Below are positions 1-5,279 of a DNA stretch of 6,206 nucleotides, piece by piece. The stretch comes from Lachnospiraceae bacterium. Its GTDB lineage: Bacteria; Bacillota; Clostridia; Lachnospirales; Lachnospiraceae. The notes under the pieces were generated by a model. The model did not search any database, was not told where the DNA came from, and worked only from the letters and a program-made list of their open reading frames with translations. The position numbers were made by a program, and so were the translations under genes. The stretch covers positions 1 through 6,206 of the forward strand of contig JAFSBP010000212.1 of the NCBI GenBank assembly GCA_017437205.1. Direction: 5' to 3'. Positions within the stretch are counted from its first letter, which is position 1, and every line of letters starts with the position of its first letter.

Positions 1-185
1 ATCTTGGCAATGGGTACGATGGAGGAAAGCTCCTCCTCCGTAAATCCCAGTGCCAGTCCCAGATTGGCGTCCGGGTCAACATCCGCTGCCAGCACATGCT
101 TGTTCTCCTCGGCGTAAAGCCTCGCAAGGGTGGCTGCAAAGGTTGTCTTTCCAACTCCGCCTTTTCCGGTTACTGCTATCTTCAT
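1..185 (-). CDS. cooC: CooC/AcsF-type nickel-insertion ATPase, 5' part only (runs off left edge)
   Basis: Only the first 61 residues are in the window. They begin MKIAVTGKGGVGKTTFAATL, with a deviant Walker A P-loop (GKGGVGKTT, residues 7-15) carrying the extra signature lysine K8. A DVDPDAN segment follows at 35-41, then LGLALGF. This is the N-terminus of the MinD/SIMIBI ATPases that load nickel into CODH or acetyl-CoA synthase (CooC, AcsF). The ATG at 185 is preceded by GAGGTG nine bases upstream, a usable ribosome binding site. It lies 205 bases downstream of cooS with no convincing terminator or promoter between, so it may be the last visible gene of the same operon. It differs clearly from the other CooC here (DPDANLGLALG against DADANSNLNEVLG), so it is a diverged paralogue and not a recent copy. 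AcsF-like service to acetyl-CoA synthase is inference. The CxC metal-site region lies outside the window. Confidence 0.88.
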   Translation of the reverse strand, partial: MKIAVTGKGGVGKTTFAATLARLYAEENKHVLAADVDPDANLGLALGFTEEELSSIVPIAK

Positions 186-220
186 AATTTCATTCACCTC
201 AAAAATTTCTAATTCATTTC

Positions 221-368
221 ACGGATACGCCGGCTCGTCTGACCTTCGGTCATCCTGCCACCGGCTGCTCTATTCGCATTTTCGCCCTGCGCTTACGCGC
301 ATTGCTTCATGCTCATATCGCTTCGTTCGGAATATATCCGACAGTTTGCAAGCAAGCTTGCACTGTCG
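221..368. repeat. Palindrome-rich non-coding spacer element between cooS and the second cooC
   Basis: The 205-base gap (186-390) holds no believable gene but has a series of inverted repeats. Positions 339-368 form CGACAGT-TT-GCAAGC / GCTTGC-ACTGTCG, 13 pairs with a two-base bulge and an AA loop. Positions 328-340 hold CGGA/TCCG around an ATATA core. Positions 288-301 are TGCGC-TTAC-GCGCA. Positions 240-252 are TGACC-TTC-GGTCA, nested in a looser GCCGG (229-233) / CCGGC (261-265) pair. No T-run follows any stem on the minus strand, so simple Rho-independent termination is not supported. The style, several short GC-rich hairpins packed into about 150 bases, fits a dispersed intergenic repeat or a structured mRNA spacer affecting stability between the two genes. 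Assignment to a repeat family is inference. Confidence 0.5.
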
Positions 369-390
369 TCTGCATTCCTCACTTTATCCG

Positions 391-2283
391 TTAGATGCCT
401 AATGCGGTACGCTTCTCTTCGATTCGCTCGATCATCAGATCAACCAGCTTATCGATATCCTTCTCAACGGTGAAGCATGCCTCAACCCAATCGGTCAGAC
501 CGCCCTTTAAGAGCTTGTCAACCTCATCGGAGCCGGTAGCGTAGGGCTCAACGCCAAGGAAGGTATCAATACCGGTAGCAACAACATAGTTACCAATGGA
601 AACTGCCTTCTCACTCATCCACTCGGGAGCGCAGCCCACCAACGGGATCTGAGAAATGTTCCAGCCGGAATCCTTTGCGATCTCAGCAGCAAGAACCATC
701 ATACGGCTGATATCTACACAGGAACCCATATGTAATACAGGAGGGATGTCAGCAAGCTCACATACTCTCTTCAGACCTGCACCACAGAGATTTCTTGCTT
801 CCTTGTCCATCAGACCGGCCTTCGCAGCTGCCTGTGCGGAACATCCGGAAGCAACAACGATGATATCGTTAGCCAGCAGCTTCTTCATCAACTCGATGTG
901 TGCCTGGTCAGGACGGATCTTAGGGTTGTTACATCCTACCATAGCAACCGCACCGCGGAGTACACCGGAGTTCACACACTCAACCAGGGGCTTGGTGGTA
1001 CCAAACTCGTCTACGTGAGAGTTAGCAACGGTATCCAGAGTCTTAACGATTGCCTCGAAAGAGTAACCAACGGTTGCCTTCTGCTTCATCTGAGGAACAT
1101 AGACAAGCTCAGGCTGTCTGTTCTTGAAGTTCTCGATCGCCATCTTTACGATCGCCTTTGCATTCTCGCCTGCGGTCTCGGGCTCAAAGTGGATGAACTC
1201 GGAATCGGGCATCTGCGCGATTTGGGAGGTGGTGATAAACTTGGTGTGGAAGCACTTGCTTAAGGGTCCGAGTGCAGGGAAGATACACTGAACGTCTACT
1301 ACGATTGCCTCACAGCAACCGGTCAGTACAACGTTCTCCTGCTGCAGGAAGTTACCTGCCATGGGGATACCGCGACGCATTGCTACCTCGTTGGAAGTAC
1401 AGCAAACACCGGAAATGGTGATGCCCTTAGCACCAACGCTCTTTGCATAGTCGATCATCTCCTTGGAGTCTGCGTATTCGCAGATCATCTCGGACAGAGA
1501 CGGATCGTGACCATGTACAACAATATTTACATTATCAGGGTTCATAACACCCGGGTTAGCCTCGGTCTCGATGGGCTTCGGAGTTCCGAACATAACGTCA
1601 GAGAACTCGGTTCCTGCCATGGAACCGCCCCAACCGTCTGCCAGACCGGTTCTCAGTGCCTGACGAACCAGTGCATTGTGCTCGGAGGAGCAACCCATGT
1701 GGGTCATATGCATCGCAGTGGTAACCTCGCGGTCGATTGCGCGGGGAAGGATACCCTCACGTGCCCAGATGTCCTGAGTATGCTGAGGAGCTCTCTTGGT
1801 AAATCTCTGATGACCAAAAGGCTTACCATACTCAAGCATAGCCATCTCAGCGATCTCATGTGCCAGATCGTAGATGTCCTTACCTTCGGTTTCAACGCCC
1901 CACTCCTTCGCAATGCGAATCAGTTTCTCAGGGTCTTTTACCTTGTAATTTCCATCCGGAGAGGTGCAGTACAAGGTGTGGCAGATCTCACGACCGTGAT
2001 CGGAGTGAGCAGATGCACCACCTGCGGTGAATCTCAGGTAGTTTCTCGCAACGATACCGTGAACATCGCAGCCACAGATACCGCGGGGTGCCTTAGGTGT
2101 AATACGGCAAGGTCCCATGGTACAGATACGGCAGCAGGTGCCCTCTTCACCGAACTTACAGTGAGGTGTCTGTCTCTTCACTCTCAACTGCCAGGAATCA
2201 GCGCTAACCTTCGCACCGGTCTCCAACAACCGGTCTGTTGCGGCTTCAAATTCCTCAACTGTTGTTAATTTAAAGTCTCCCAT
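391..2283 (-). CDS. cooS: Anaerobic Ni-Fe carbon monoxide dehydrogenase catalytic subunit
   Basis: This 630-residue protein matches the usual length of CooS/AcsA, the homodimeric cytoplasmic enzyme that interconverts CO and CO2. With acetyl-CoA synthase it supplies CO for the Wood-Ljungdahl pathway. Cluster ligands are readable by comparison with Carboxydothermus CODH-II: D-cluster C42 and C50; B-cluster C51, C54, C59 and C70; C-cluster H259 (HGHDP), C295 (GVCCTSNE), C333 (VQCIFP), C451 (GCNN), C481 (SGCSAQ) and C522 (HMGSCVD). The catalytic lysine is K559 (SEKAVSIG). The complete set argues for an active CODH rather than a hybrid-cluster relative. In the histidine path by the active site, H93, H96 and H102 are present but position 99 is Glu. 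The ATG at 2283 follows AAGGAGG by six bases. It lies 26 bases after cooC and is read from the promoter near 3800. The product could equally be named AcsA; the window does not show whether ACS genes follow. Confidence 0.97.
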   Translation of the reverse strand: MGDFKLTTVEEFEAATDRLLETGAKVSADSWQLRVKRQTPHCKFGEEGTCCRICTMGPCRITPKAPRGICGCDVHGIVARNYLRFTAGGASAHSDHGREICHTLYCTSPDGNYKVKDPEKLIRIAKEWGVETEGKDIYDLAHEIAEMAMLEYGKPFGHQRFTKRAPQHTQDIWAREGILPRAIDREVTTAMHMTHMGCSSEHNALVRQALRTGLADGWGGSMAGTEFSDVMFGTPKPIETEANPGVMNPDNVNIVVHGHDPSLSEMICEYADSKEMIDYAKSVGAKGITISGVCCTSNEVAMRRGIPMAGNFLQQENVVLTGCCEAIVVDVQCIFPALGPLSKCFHTKFITTSQIAQMPDSEFIHFEPETAGENAKAIVKMAIENFKNRQPELVYVPQMKQKATVGYSFEAIVKTLDTVANSHVDEFGTTKPLVECVNSGVLRGAVAMVGCNNPKIRPDQAHIELMKKLLANDIIVVASGCSAQAAAKAGLMDKEARNLCGAGLKRVCELADIPPVLHMGSCVDISRMMVLAAEIAKDSGWNISQIPLVGCAPEWMSEKAVSIGNYVVATGIDTFLGVEPYATGSDEVDKLLKGGLTDWVEACFTVEKDIDKLVDLMIERIEEKRTALGI

Positions 2284-2309
2284 AAAAGCCTCCTTGGTTT
2301 TTATAATAC

Positions 2310-3083
2310 TTATTGAAATCTCAGTTTGGTCAGGATCGACTTCATCGCCTGCTTTACCGCTGAACTCTCGGGGAGCTCAACCGTAGGCTTTCCGTCACAG
2401 TCAAACTGATAAACCTGTTCATCCTGAGGAACCACACCGATGAGATTCAGGCCCTGTGCCTCAACCTCCTCCATCGTTCCTTCGCTTACCACTCCGCCGG
2501 GCGCCCGATTGATGATCAGACCCACGAAAGAGGGCTTCAAGTTACAATCGTCGATCAGCTTTGCAATGCGGCCGACCGCCTGTACACCTCGTCTGGAACA
2601 ATCACTGACCAGAATGATCATATCCACCTTCGGAAGAACTCCGCGGCTGATATGCTCCATACCGGCTTCGTTGTCCACAACGATGTACTGATAATTCTTT
2701 GAAATCTTCGCCAGCTGTGAAGTCAACAACCCGTTGACATAACAGTAGCATCCGGACCCTTGCGTTCTTCCCATGACCAACATGTCAAAATCATCTTCCT
2801 CAATGAGTGCGGAATTGAATTTGTACTCTGCGTAGTCCTGTTTGGATACGCCTGCGGGAATCGGACTGGGTCTCATCATCTCGGCTCTCGCGATCTCCTC
2901 ACGGATATCTCCAAGGGTAGCCTCGACCTCAACACCCAAGACTTCGTTTAAATTGGAGTTTGCATCGGCATCCACTGCCAGCACCGGCCCCTTCTCCAGT
3001 CCGCAAAGATACTGGATCAGCAATCCGCACAGAGTGGTCTTTCCGACGCCGCCTTTTCCGGCAACGGCAATTGTATAAGCCAT
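2310..3083 (-). CDS. cooC: CODH nickel-insertion accessory ATPase CooC
   Basis: A 257-residue SIMIBI-class ATPase of the MinD/CooC family. It has a deviant Walker A motif, GKGGVGKTT, at residues 9-17 (signature K10, P-loop K15). A DADAN switch segment lies at 38-42 and a VVDNEAG Walker B/switch II segment at 135-141. The CxC pair C112-Y-C114 in GSGCYCYVNG matches the position of the dimer-interface metal site of characterised CooC1. The family is known to bind Ni(II) through this CxC and to mature the CODH C-cluster in an ATP-dependent step. Residues 190-204 (FVGLIINRAPGG) carry the expected later NR nucleotide-binding segment. The ATG at 3083 follows GGAGG by seven bases. The gene sits 26 bases after the CooT-like gene and 26 bases before cooS, the order expected of a maturation-then-enzyme operon. 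Confidence 0.95.
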   Translation of the reverse strand: MAYTIAVAGKGGVGKTTLCGLLIQYLCGLEKGPVLAVDADANSNLNEVLGVEVEATLGDIREEIARAEMMRPSPIPAGVSKQDYAEYKFNSALIEEDDFDMLVMGRTQGSGCYCYVNGLLTSQLAKISKNYQYIVVDNEAGMEHISRGVLPKVDMIILVSDCSRRGVQAVGRIAKLIDDCNLKPSFVGLIINRAPGGVVSEGTMEEVEAQGLNLIGVVPQDEQVYQFDCDGKPTVELPESSAVKQAMKSILTKLRFQ

Positions 3084-3109
3084 AAATACCTCCGTCTAAC
3101 TTCGCAGTC

Positions 3110-3301
3110 TTAAGCCGGACACTCAATCTGCACAATACTCCGGGTCAAATCAACCAAGGTAAGTTTTCCCTCAACCACCGTCTCTTTGCCGATGATGTCA
3201 TAGAGATAAACCTTATCTTCTCTCACTTCCACCCGTGTAACATTCTTCATGATCAGCGTCTCGGTATCATTCTGCTTTCCATATACTGATGCAAGGCACA
3301 T
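3110..3301 (-). CDS. cooT: CooT-like small nickel-binding protein
   Basis: A 63-residue protein beginning MCLASVYG. The Met-Cys start is the hallmark of the CooT family, in which Cys2 is the nickel ligand of a small homodimeric beta protein. Alternating hydrophobic and charged strands follow (VTRVEVREDKVYLYDIIGKE, then VVEGKLTLVDL), and the length fits the family. The start at 3301 is fixed by AAGGAGG seven bases upstream. In Rhodospirillum rubrum cooT lies in the cooCTJ nickel-maturation operon; here it lies between a His/Cys-rich gene and cooC, close to the same set in another order. The exact step in nickel delivery is not settled for the family. Residues other than C2 show no further metal motif: the only other Cys is C61 near the C-terminus (IECPA). 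Confidence 0.85.
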   Translation of the reverse strand: MCLASVYGKQNDTETLIMKNVTRVEVREDKVYLYDIIGKETVVEGKLTLVDLTRSIVQIECPA

Positions 3302-3308
3302 ATTAAAA

Positions 3309-3316
3309 CCTCCTTA
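3309..3316 (-). promoter_or_regulatory. cooT ribosome binding site overlapping the upstream stop codon
   Basis: On the minus strand the stop codon TAA of the His/Cys-rich gene (3316-3314) shares its last two bases with the AAGGAGG ribosome binding site (3315-3309) of the CooT-like gene, whose ATG is at 3301. Terminating ribosomes would sit on the next initiation site, which suggests coupled translation of the two small proteins. The overlap is visible directly; the coupling is inference. Confidence 0.7.
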
Positions 3317-3691
3317 TGCCTCGGCAAGCATGGACAATGCAACCTTCAGGCGCATATTCGCCGTCTGGAAATCCATCACGCCTTTGTCAATCATATCCGC
3401 CGCCGCGGTCTTTCCCTTCTTTCGAAGTTCTGCCGCCACCGCCTCAAGCTCGGCTGCGTGGTGTACATTGTGATCAAGCATGTAGGTCAATAACGCAAGG
3501 GTCTCATCCTGCTCCTTATGGCAGCAGCATCCTCCCTCGTGATCGTGGCAATGACCGTGGTCGTGACCATGCTCATGGCAGTGCCCGTGGTCATGATCGT
3601 GATCATGTCCGCAGCAGCAACCATTTTCATGCTCATGCTCGTGATGATGGGAATGTGCTACATCACCGTGTTCTCCATGAATAATATGCAT
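3314..3691 (-). CDS. His/Cys-rich putative nickel-binding protein, CooJ-like in role, first gene of the CODH operon
   Basis: This reads as 125 residues from the ATG at 3691, chosen because AAAGGAGAAG lies eight bases upstream; an in-frame ATG at 3727 would add 12 residues but has no good ribosome binding site. Residues 1-58 hold 22 His and 8 Cys among Asp, Glu and Gly. CCC triplets at 25-27 and 55-57 bracket a ten-residue tandem repeat, DHGHCHEHGH (34-43) and DHGHCHDHEG (44-53). Residues 60-125 look like a helical domain (LALLTYMLDHNVHHAAELEA, then helices through MIDKGVMDFQ to the end) with three more His at 74, 77 and 78. There is no signal peptide or membrane segment, so it is cytoplasmic. 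R. rubrum CooJ is a His-rich nickel chaperone, but its His tail is C-terminal; here it is N-terminal and mixed with Cys. Nickel binding is strongly suggested by context. Homology to CooJ is not established, and such proteins may be loosely labelled as cobalt or metal transport proteins. Confidence 0.85.
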   Translation of the reverse strand: MHIIHGEHGDVAHSHHHEHEHENGCCCGHDHDHDHGHCHEHGHDHGHCHDHEGGCCCHKEQDETLALLTYMLDHNVHHAAELEAVAAELRKKGKTAAADMIDKGVMDFQTANMRLKVALSMLAEA

Positions 3692-3790
3692 CGCAACTTC
3701 TCCTTTCATCGCATTTTCGGCATGCAAACAAACGCAGAACCTTCGTTAGCGCATAGCATACCTAGAGTAATTTTAATCCTACCTTTCTGT

Positions 3791-3819
3791 ATTATACGAC
3801 ATTGTTTTTCTTTTGACAA
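3791..3819 (-). promoter_or_regulatory. Sigma-70-type promoter of the CODH operon
   Basis: On the minus strand TTGTCA (3819-3814) is followed after exactly 17 bases by a perfect TATAAT (3796-3791). The start site would fall near 3784, giving a leader of about 93 bases before the His/Cys-rich gene. It is the only strong promoter I see for the four-gene block down to cooS. Its strength suggests substantial basal expression or control by a repressor. The site does not show a CooA-type TGTCA-N6-CGACA box. Confidence 0.82.
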
Positions 3820-3830
3820 GAGTAAATCAA

Positions 3831-3843
3831 CCCCCGTCGGGGG
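3831..3843. promoter_or_regulatory. Perfect GC palindrome just upstream of the CODH operon promoter
   Basis: CCCCCG-T-CGGGGG is a 13-base perfect dyad in an otherwise AT-rich region. It ends 12 bases upstream of the -35 box and is centred about 53 bases before the predicted start. On the minus strand it extends with bulges (AAAT/ATTT, then CAAG/CTTG, the last entering the -35 box). It could be an operator or activator site, or a relic terminator. No T-run follows it on the minus strand; a looser T-rich tail follows on the plus strand, but no plus-strand gene reads into it. Confidence 0.45.
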
Positions 3844-4004
3844 ATTTCTTGTATTTTTCGGGAAACATTTATATGAACCGAATAATACACACCTATGACG
3901 CTATACCAAACCCATCTATCTTGTGATTTGCTGTTTTGCTTCCCCATACATCTTGTAATAACTCTAAACAAAAAGGCCTAACATACATTCGCCTGTAATA
4001 TAAT
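3844..4004. other. Intergenic stretch without a visible gene
   Basis: Together with the promoter and leader region, 359 bases (3692-4050) separate the His/Cys-rich gene from the Rpn-family gene. Apart from the promoter, the palindrome and the terminator listed separately, this AT-rich segment shows no open frame with a ribosome binding site, no tRNA-like fold and no clear repeat. Confidence 0.6.
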
Positions 4005-4045
4005 AACGCCAGAGCACACACCATAAGTTTCCGTGCTCTGACGTT
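4005..4045 (-). terminator. Terminator hairpin after the Rpn-family gene
   Basis: CAGAGCAC (4010-4017) pairs perfectly with GTGCTCTG (4033-4040). After one mismatch four more pairs follow (AACG 4005-4008 with CGTT 4042-4045), around a 15-base loop. It starts six bases after the stop codon at 4051. The downstream minus-strand sequence is U-rich but interrupted (TTATTATATTA), so termination may be incomplete. It separates this gene from the CODH operon promoter. Confidence 0.65.
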
Positions 4046-4050
4046 GTTAT

Positions 4051-5025
4051 TTACATTATATGCACCTGCTTCTCAAAGGCGACTATACTCTCTGCTACGA
4101 TTGCTAGCTTCAGTATCTTTTTTAAACGATTAAGGTCCTTTTCCTGCCGAATCCGCAAAATTAATTCCTCCGAAACAGAACCAAGCTCATTCAGCACTTC
4201 AAGGATATCTTCTATCTTTCCTTCTATCTTTCCGGCTGCATGCTCGTCCCTGGCAATCATTCGCAGATGTTCAGCTTCATTGTATTCGAATATGCTCATA
4301 CTTATGACCTCCGCACGATTTTCCCGAAGAAACTTCTCCAGTATTCCTTCTCTGATGCACTCATCAACGGCTTTCTCAACAGCGATCTCCAACGGATACC
4401 ACTCCGCATACCCACGCACCTTGTCCACATACATCATGTACTCTGACAACAGCCGGCAGCCATCCTTCAGTTCTTGATTATATCCCTTATTAATATTCAG
4501 CATCAAAACATCCAGTTCCAACCGAGAAAACAATTGATCCGAAGCATAAGCTTCTTTCAGATAATTTCTTCCCGTTTCAGAATACAAATCAGATAATTTT
4601 AGCAATTTCTTTTCCGGCTGTTCCTCTGTTCCATTGTAAAAGACAATAAACTGCGGAAACGGAACCTCGATTGAACGCCTGCTGTACAAGTCCATCCCCA
4701 TCGTAAGTTTCGAATAAAGCGCCGACACATAGAACAGATCTCTCATCGGCATATTCGGGTTAAACGTGGATTGGTGTTCATACAGATTCAGCCGACTATC
4801 AATGACGAACGAAATGTCGTTCTTTTTGCCCAAATAGATCGCATTCTCCATTGTATTGACTTCCAGTTCATCCGGATTCTGATAATTTGTTCCGTTCAAT
4901 GCATTGTACAGACTGAGTAATGCGCTCTTTTCCTTGAAGATCATCCGAAACACGGTGTCCTTGTACCTGTGGTTAACCATAACCTCTGTTCCTGTTTTAA
5001 CCTTTGATACTGCTTCACTACTCAT
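4051..5025 (-). CDS. Rpn-family PD-(D/E)XK nuclease / putative transposase-like protein
   Basis: A 324-residue protein. Residues 19-30 (HRYKDTVFRMIF) are the typical opening of the Rpn/PD-(D/E)XK transposase-like family. The nuclease core reads D70 in KKNDISFVID, then E83-H-Q85 in NLYEHQST, consistent with an intact D...E-x-Q site. The segment FPQFIVFYNGTEE (124-135) is also characteristic. The C-terminal third (about 215-324) is charged and helical, with an IEGKIEDILEVLNELG stretch. Characterised E. coli Rpn proteins are DNA endonucleases that promote RecA-independent recombination, and some have been linked to phage defence; the role here is unknown. No terminal inverted repeats flank it, so it is not an obvious insertion sequence. 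The ATG at 5025 follows AAGGAGGG by seven bases; a later ATG at residue 16 is a weaker option. The gene is more AT-rich than the CODH operon, which fits separate acquisition but does not prove it. Confidence 0.88.
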   Translation of the reverse strand: MSSEAVSKVKTGTEVMVNHRYKDTVFRMIFKEKSALLSLYNALNGTNYQNPDELEVNTMENAIYLGKKNDISFVIDSRLNLYEHQSTFNPNMPMRDLFYVSALYSKLTMGMDLYSRRSIEVPFPQFIVFYNGTEEQPEKKLLKLSDLYSETGRNYLKEAYASDQLFSRLELDVLMLNINKGYNQELKDGCRLLSEYMMYVDKVRGYAEWYPLEIAVEKAVDECIREGILEKFLRENRAEVISMSIFEYNEAEHLRMIARDEHAAGKIEGKIEDILEVLNELGSVSEELILRIRQEKDLNRLKKILKLAIVAESIVAFEKQVHIM

Positions 5026-5117
5026 CGCAATTCCCTCCTTGCAACCAAAAACTATTGCAGAAGATCAATCGGCGATGAGATATTGATACAGGAACATCTG
5101 CCAATCAACTCTCATCG
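5021..5117 (-). promoter_or_regulatory. Alternative pairing segments over the Rpn gene start codon
   Basis: In the transcript CGATGAG (5117-5111), CTCATCGC (5079-5072) and GCGATGAG (5028-5021) occur in order. The middle segment is complementary to both others: seven pairs with the first, eight with the last. The last pairing would bury the ATG (5025-5023) and place the ribosome binding site (5040-5033) in the loop; the first would free it. A further small hairpin, ATCAAT (5064-5069) with ATTGAT (5082-5087), surrounds the middle segment. The complementarity is seen directly; regulatory switching is inference. Confidence 0.4.
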
Positions 5118-5119
5118 TT

Positions 5120-5170
5120 TAAGAACCTTCTGCTTTTAACATTGGATCATAAAAGCATTGATGGTTCTTA
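5120..5170 (-). ncRNA. Two-tier hairpin in the Rpn gene leader
   Basis: TAAGAACC (5120-5127) pairs perfectly with GGTTCTTA (5163-5170). Inside it TGCTTTTA (5131-5138) pairs perfectly with TAAAAGCA (5150-5157). The internal loop is three by five bases and the apical loop eleven. Sixteen pairs in 51 bases is unlikely to be accidental. No T-run follows, so it is probably a leader structure rather than a terminator. It could also be a small palindromic insertion: the ten-base GTTTAAGAAC occurs at 5117-5126 and again at 5215-5224. I recognise no known riboswitch or RNA family. Confidence 0.5.
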
Positions 5171-5221
5171 GAAAGATTAAGAATTGATCTTAGAATGACG
5201 AATTCGCCTGAGAAGTTTAAG

Positions 5222-5238
5222 AACACATGCTTTGTGTT
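5222..5238. promoter_or_regulatory. Dyad at the predicted Rpn gene transcription start
   Basis: AACACA (5222-5227) and TGTGTT (5233-5238) form a perfect six-base inverted repeat with a five-base spacer. It begins just downstream of the -10 box and covers the predicted start near 5233. The placement suits a repressor operator or a 5' end hairpin. Confidence 0.45.
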
Positions 5239-5239
5239 A

Positions 5240-5268
5240 ATAATAGCATAAAGTCCATTACTTGACAA
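5240..5268 (-). promoter_or_regulatory. Sigma-70-type promoter of the Rpn-family gene
   Basis: On the minus strand TTGTCA (5268-5263) and TATTAT (5245-5240) are separated by exactly 17 bases, with an A-tract (5271-5277 region) upstream that could act as an UP element. Transcription would begin near 5233, leaving a leader of about 207 bases before the ATG at 5025. The -35 box is identical to that of the CODH operon promoter. Confidence 0.75.
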
Positions 5269-5279
5269 GTATTTTTTAC

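Noticed and set aside
130..402. Plus-strand frame of 90 codons across the spacer and the start of the second ATPase gene
   Set aside because: It runs antisense into the P-loop region and through the hairpin cluster; no ribosome binding site or recognisable protein.
656..1263. Two further plus-strand frames (656-1018, 898-1263) opposite cooS
   Set aside because: Overlapping antisense shadows of cooS with low-complexity, non-protein-like composition.
1507..2268. Long plus-strand open frame (253 codons) opposite cooS
   Set aside because: It is fully antisense to a gene with every CODH ligand in place; it lacks a convincing ribosome binding site and family features, and arises from codon bias on the other strand.
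3413..3650. CRISPR-like or tandem DNA repeat array
   Set aside because: The repetition comes from His/Asp/Gly codons within one reading frame, without regular spacers.
3692..3727. Longer N-terminus (12 extra residues) for the His/Cys-rich protein from the ATG at 3727
   Set aside because: No good ribosome binding site before 3727, whereas AAAGGAGAAG is well placed before 3691.
3791..3819. CooA-like CO-responsive site in the CODH promoter
   Set aside because: TGTC and GTCG elements occur near the boxes but not with the TGTCA-N6-CGACA symmetry and spacing.
3518..3898. Plus-strand frame of 126 codons that looks like a membrane protein (MIVIMSAAATIFMLMLVMMG)
   Set aside because: The hydrophobic appearance is produced by reading the antisense of His codons (CAT/CAC give ATG/GTG); the His/Cys-rich gene on the other strand has the ribosome binding site and operon context.
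4005..5238. Insertion sequence boundaries around the Rpn-family gene
   Set aside because: No matching terminal inverted repeats were found at the two ends; the 4005-4045 inverted repeat is a local terminator hairpin.
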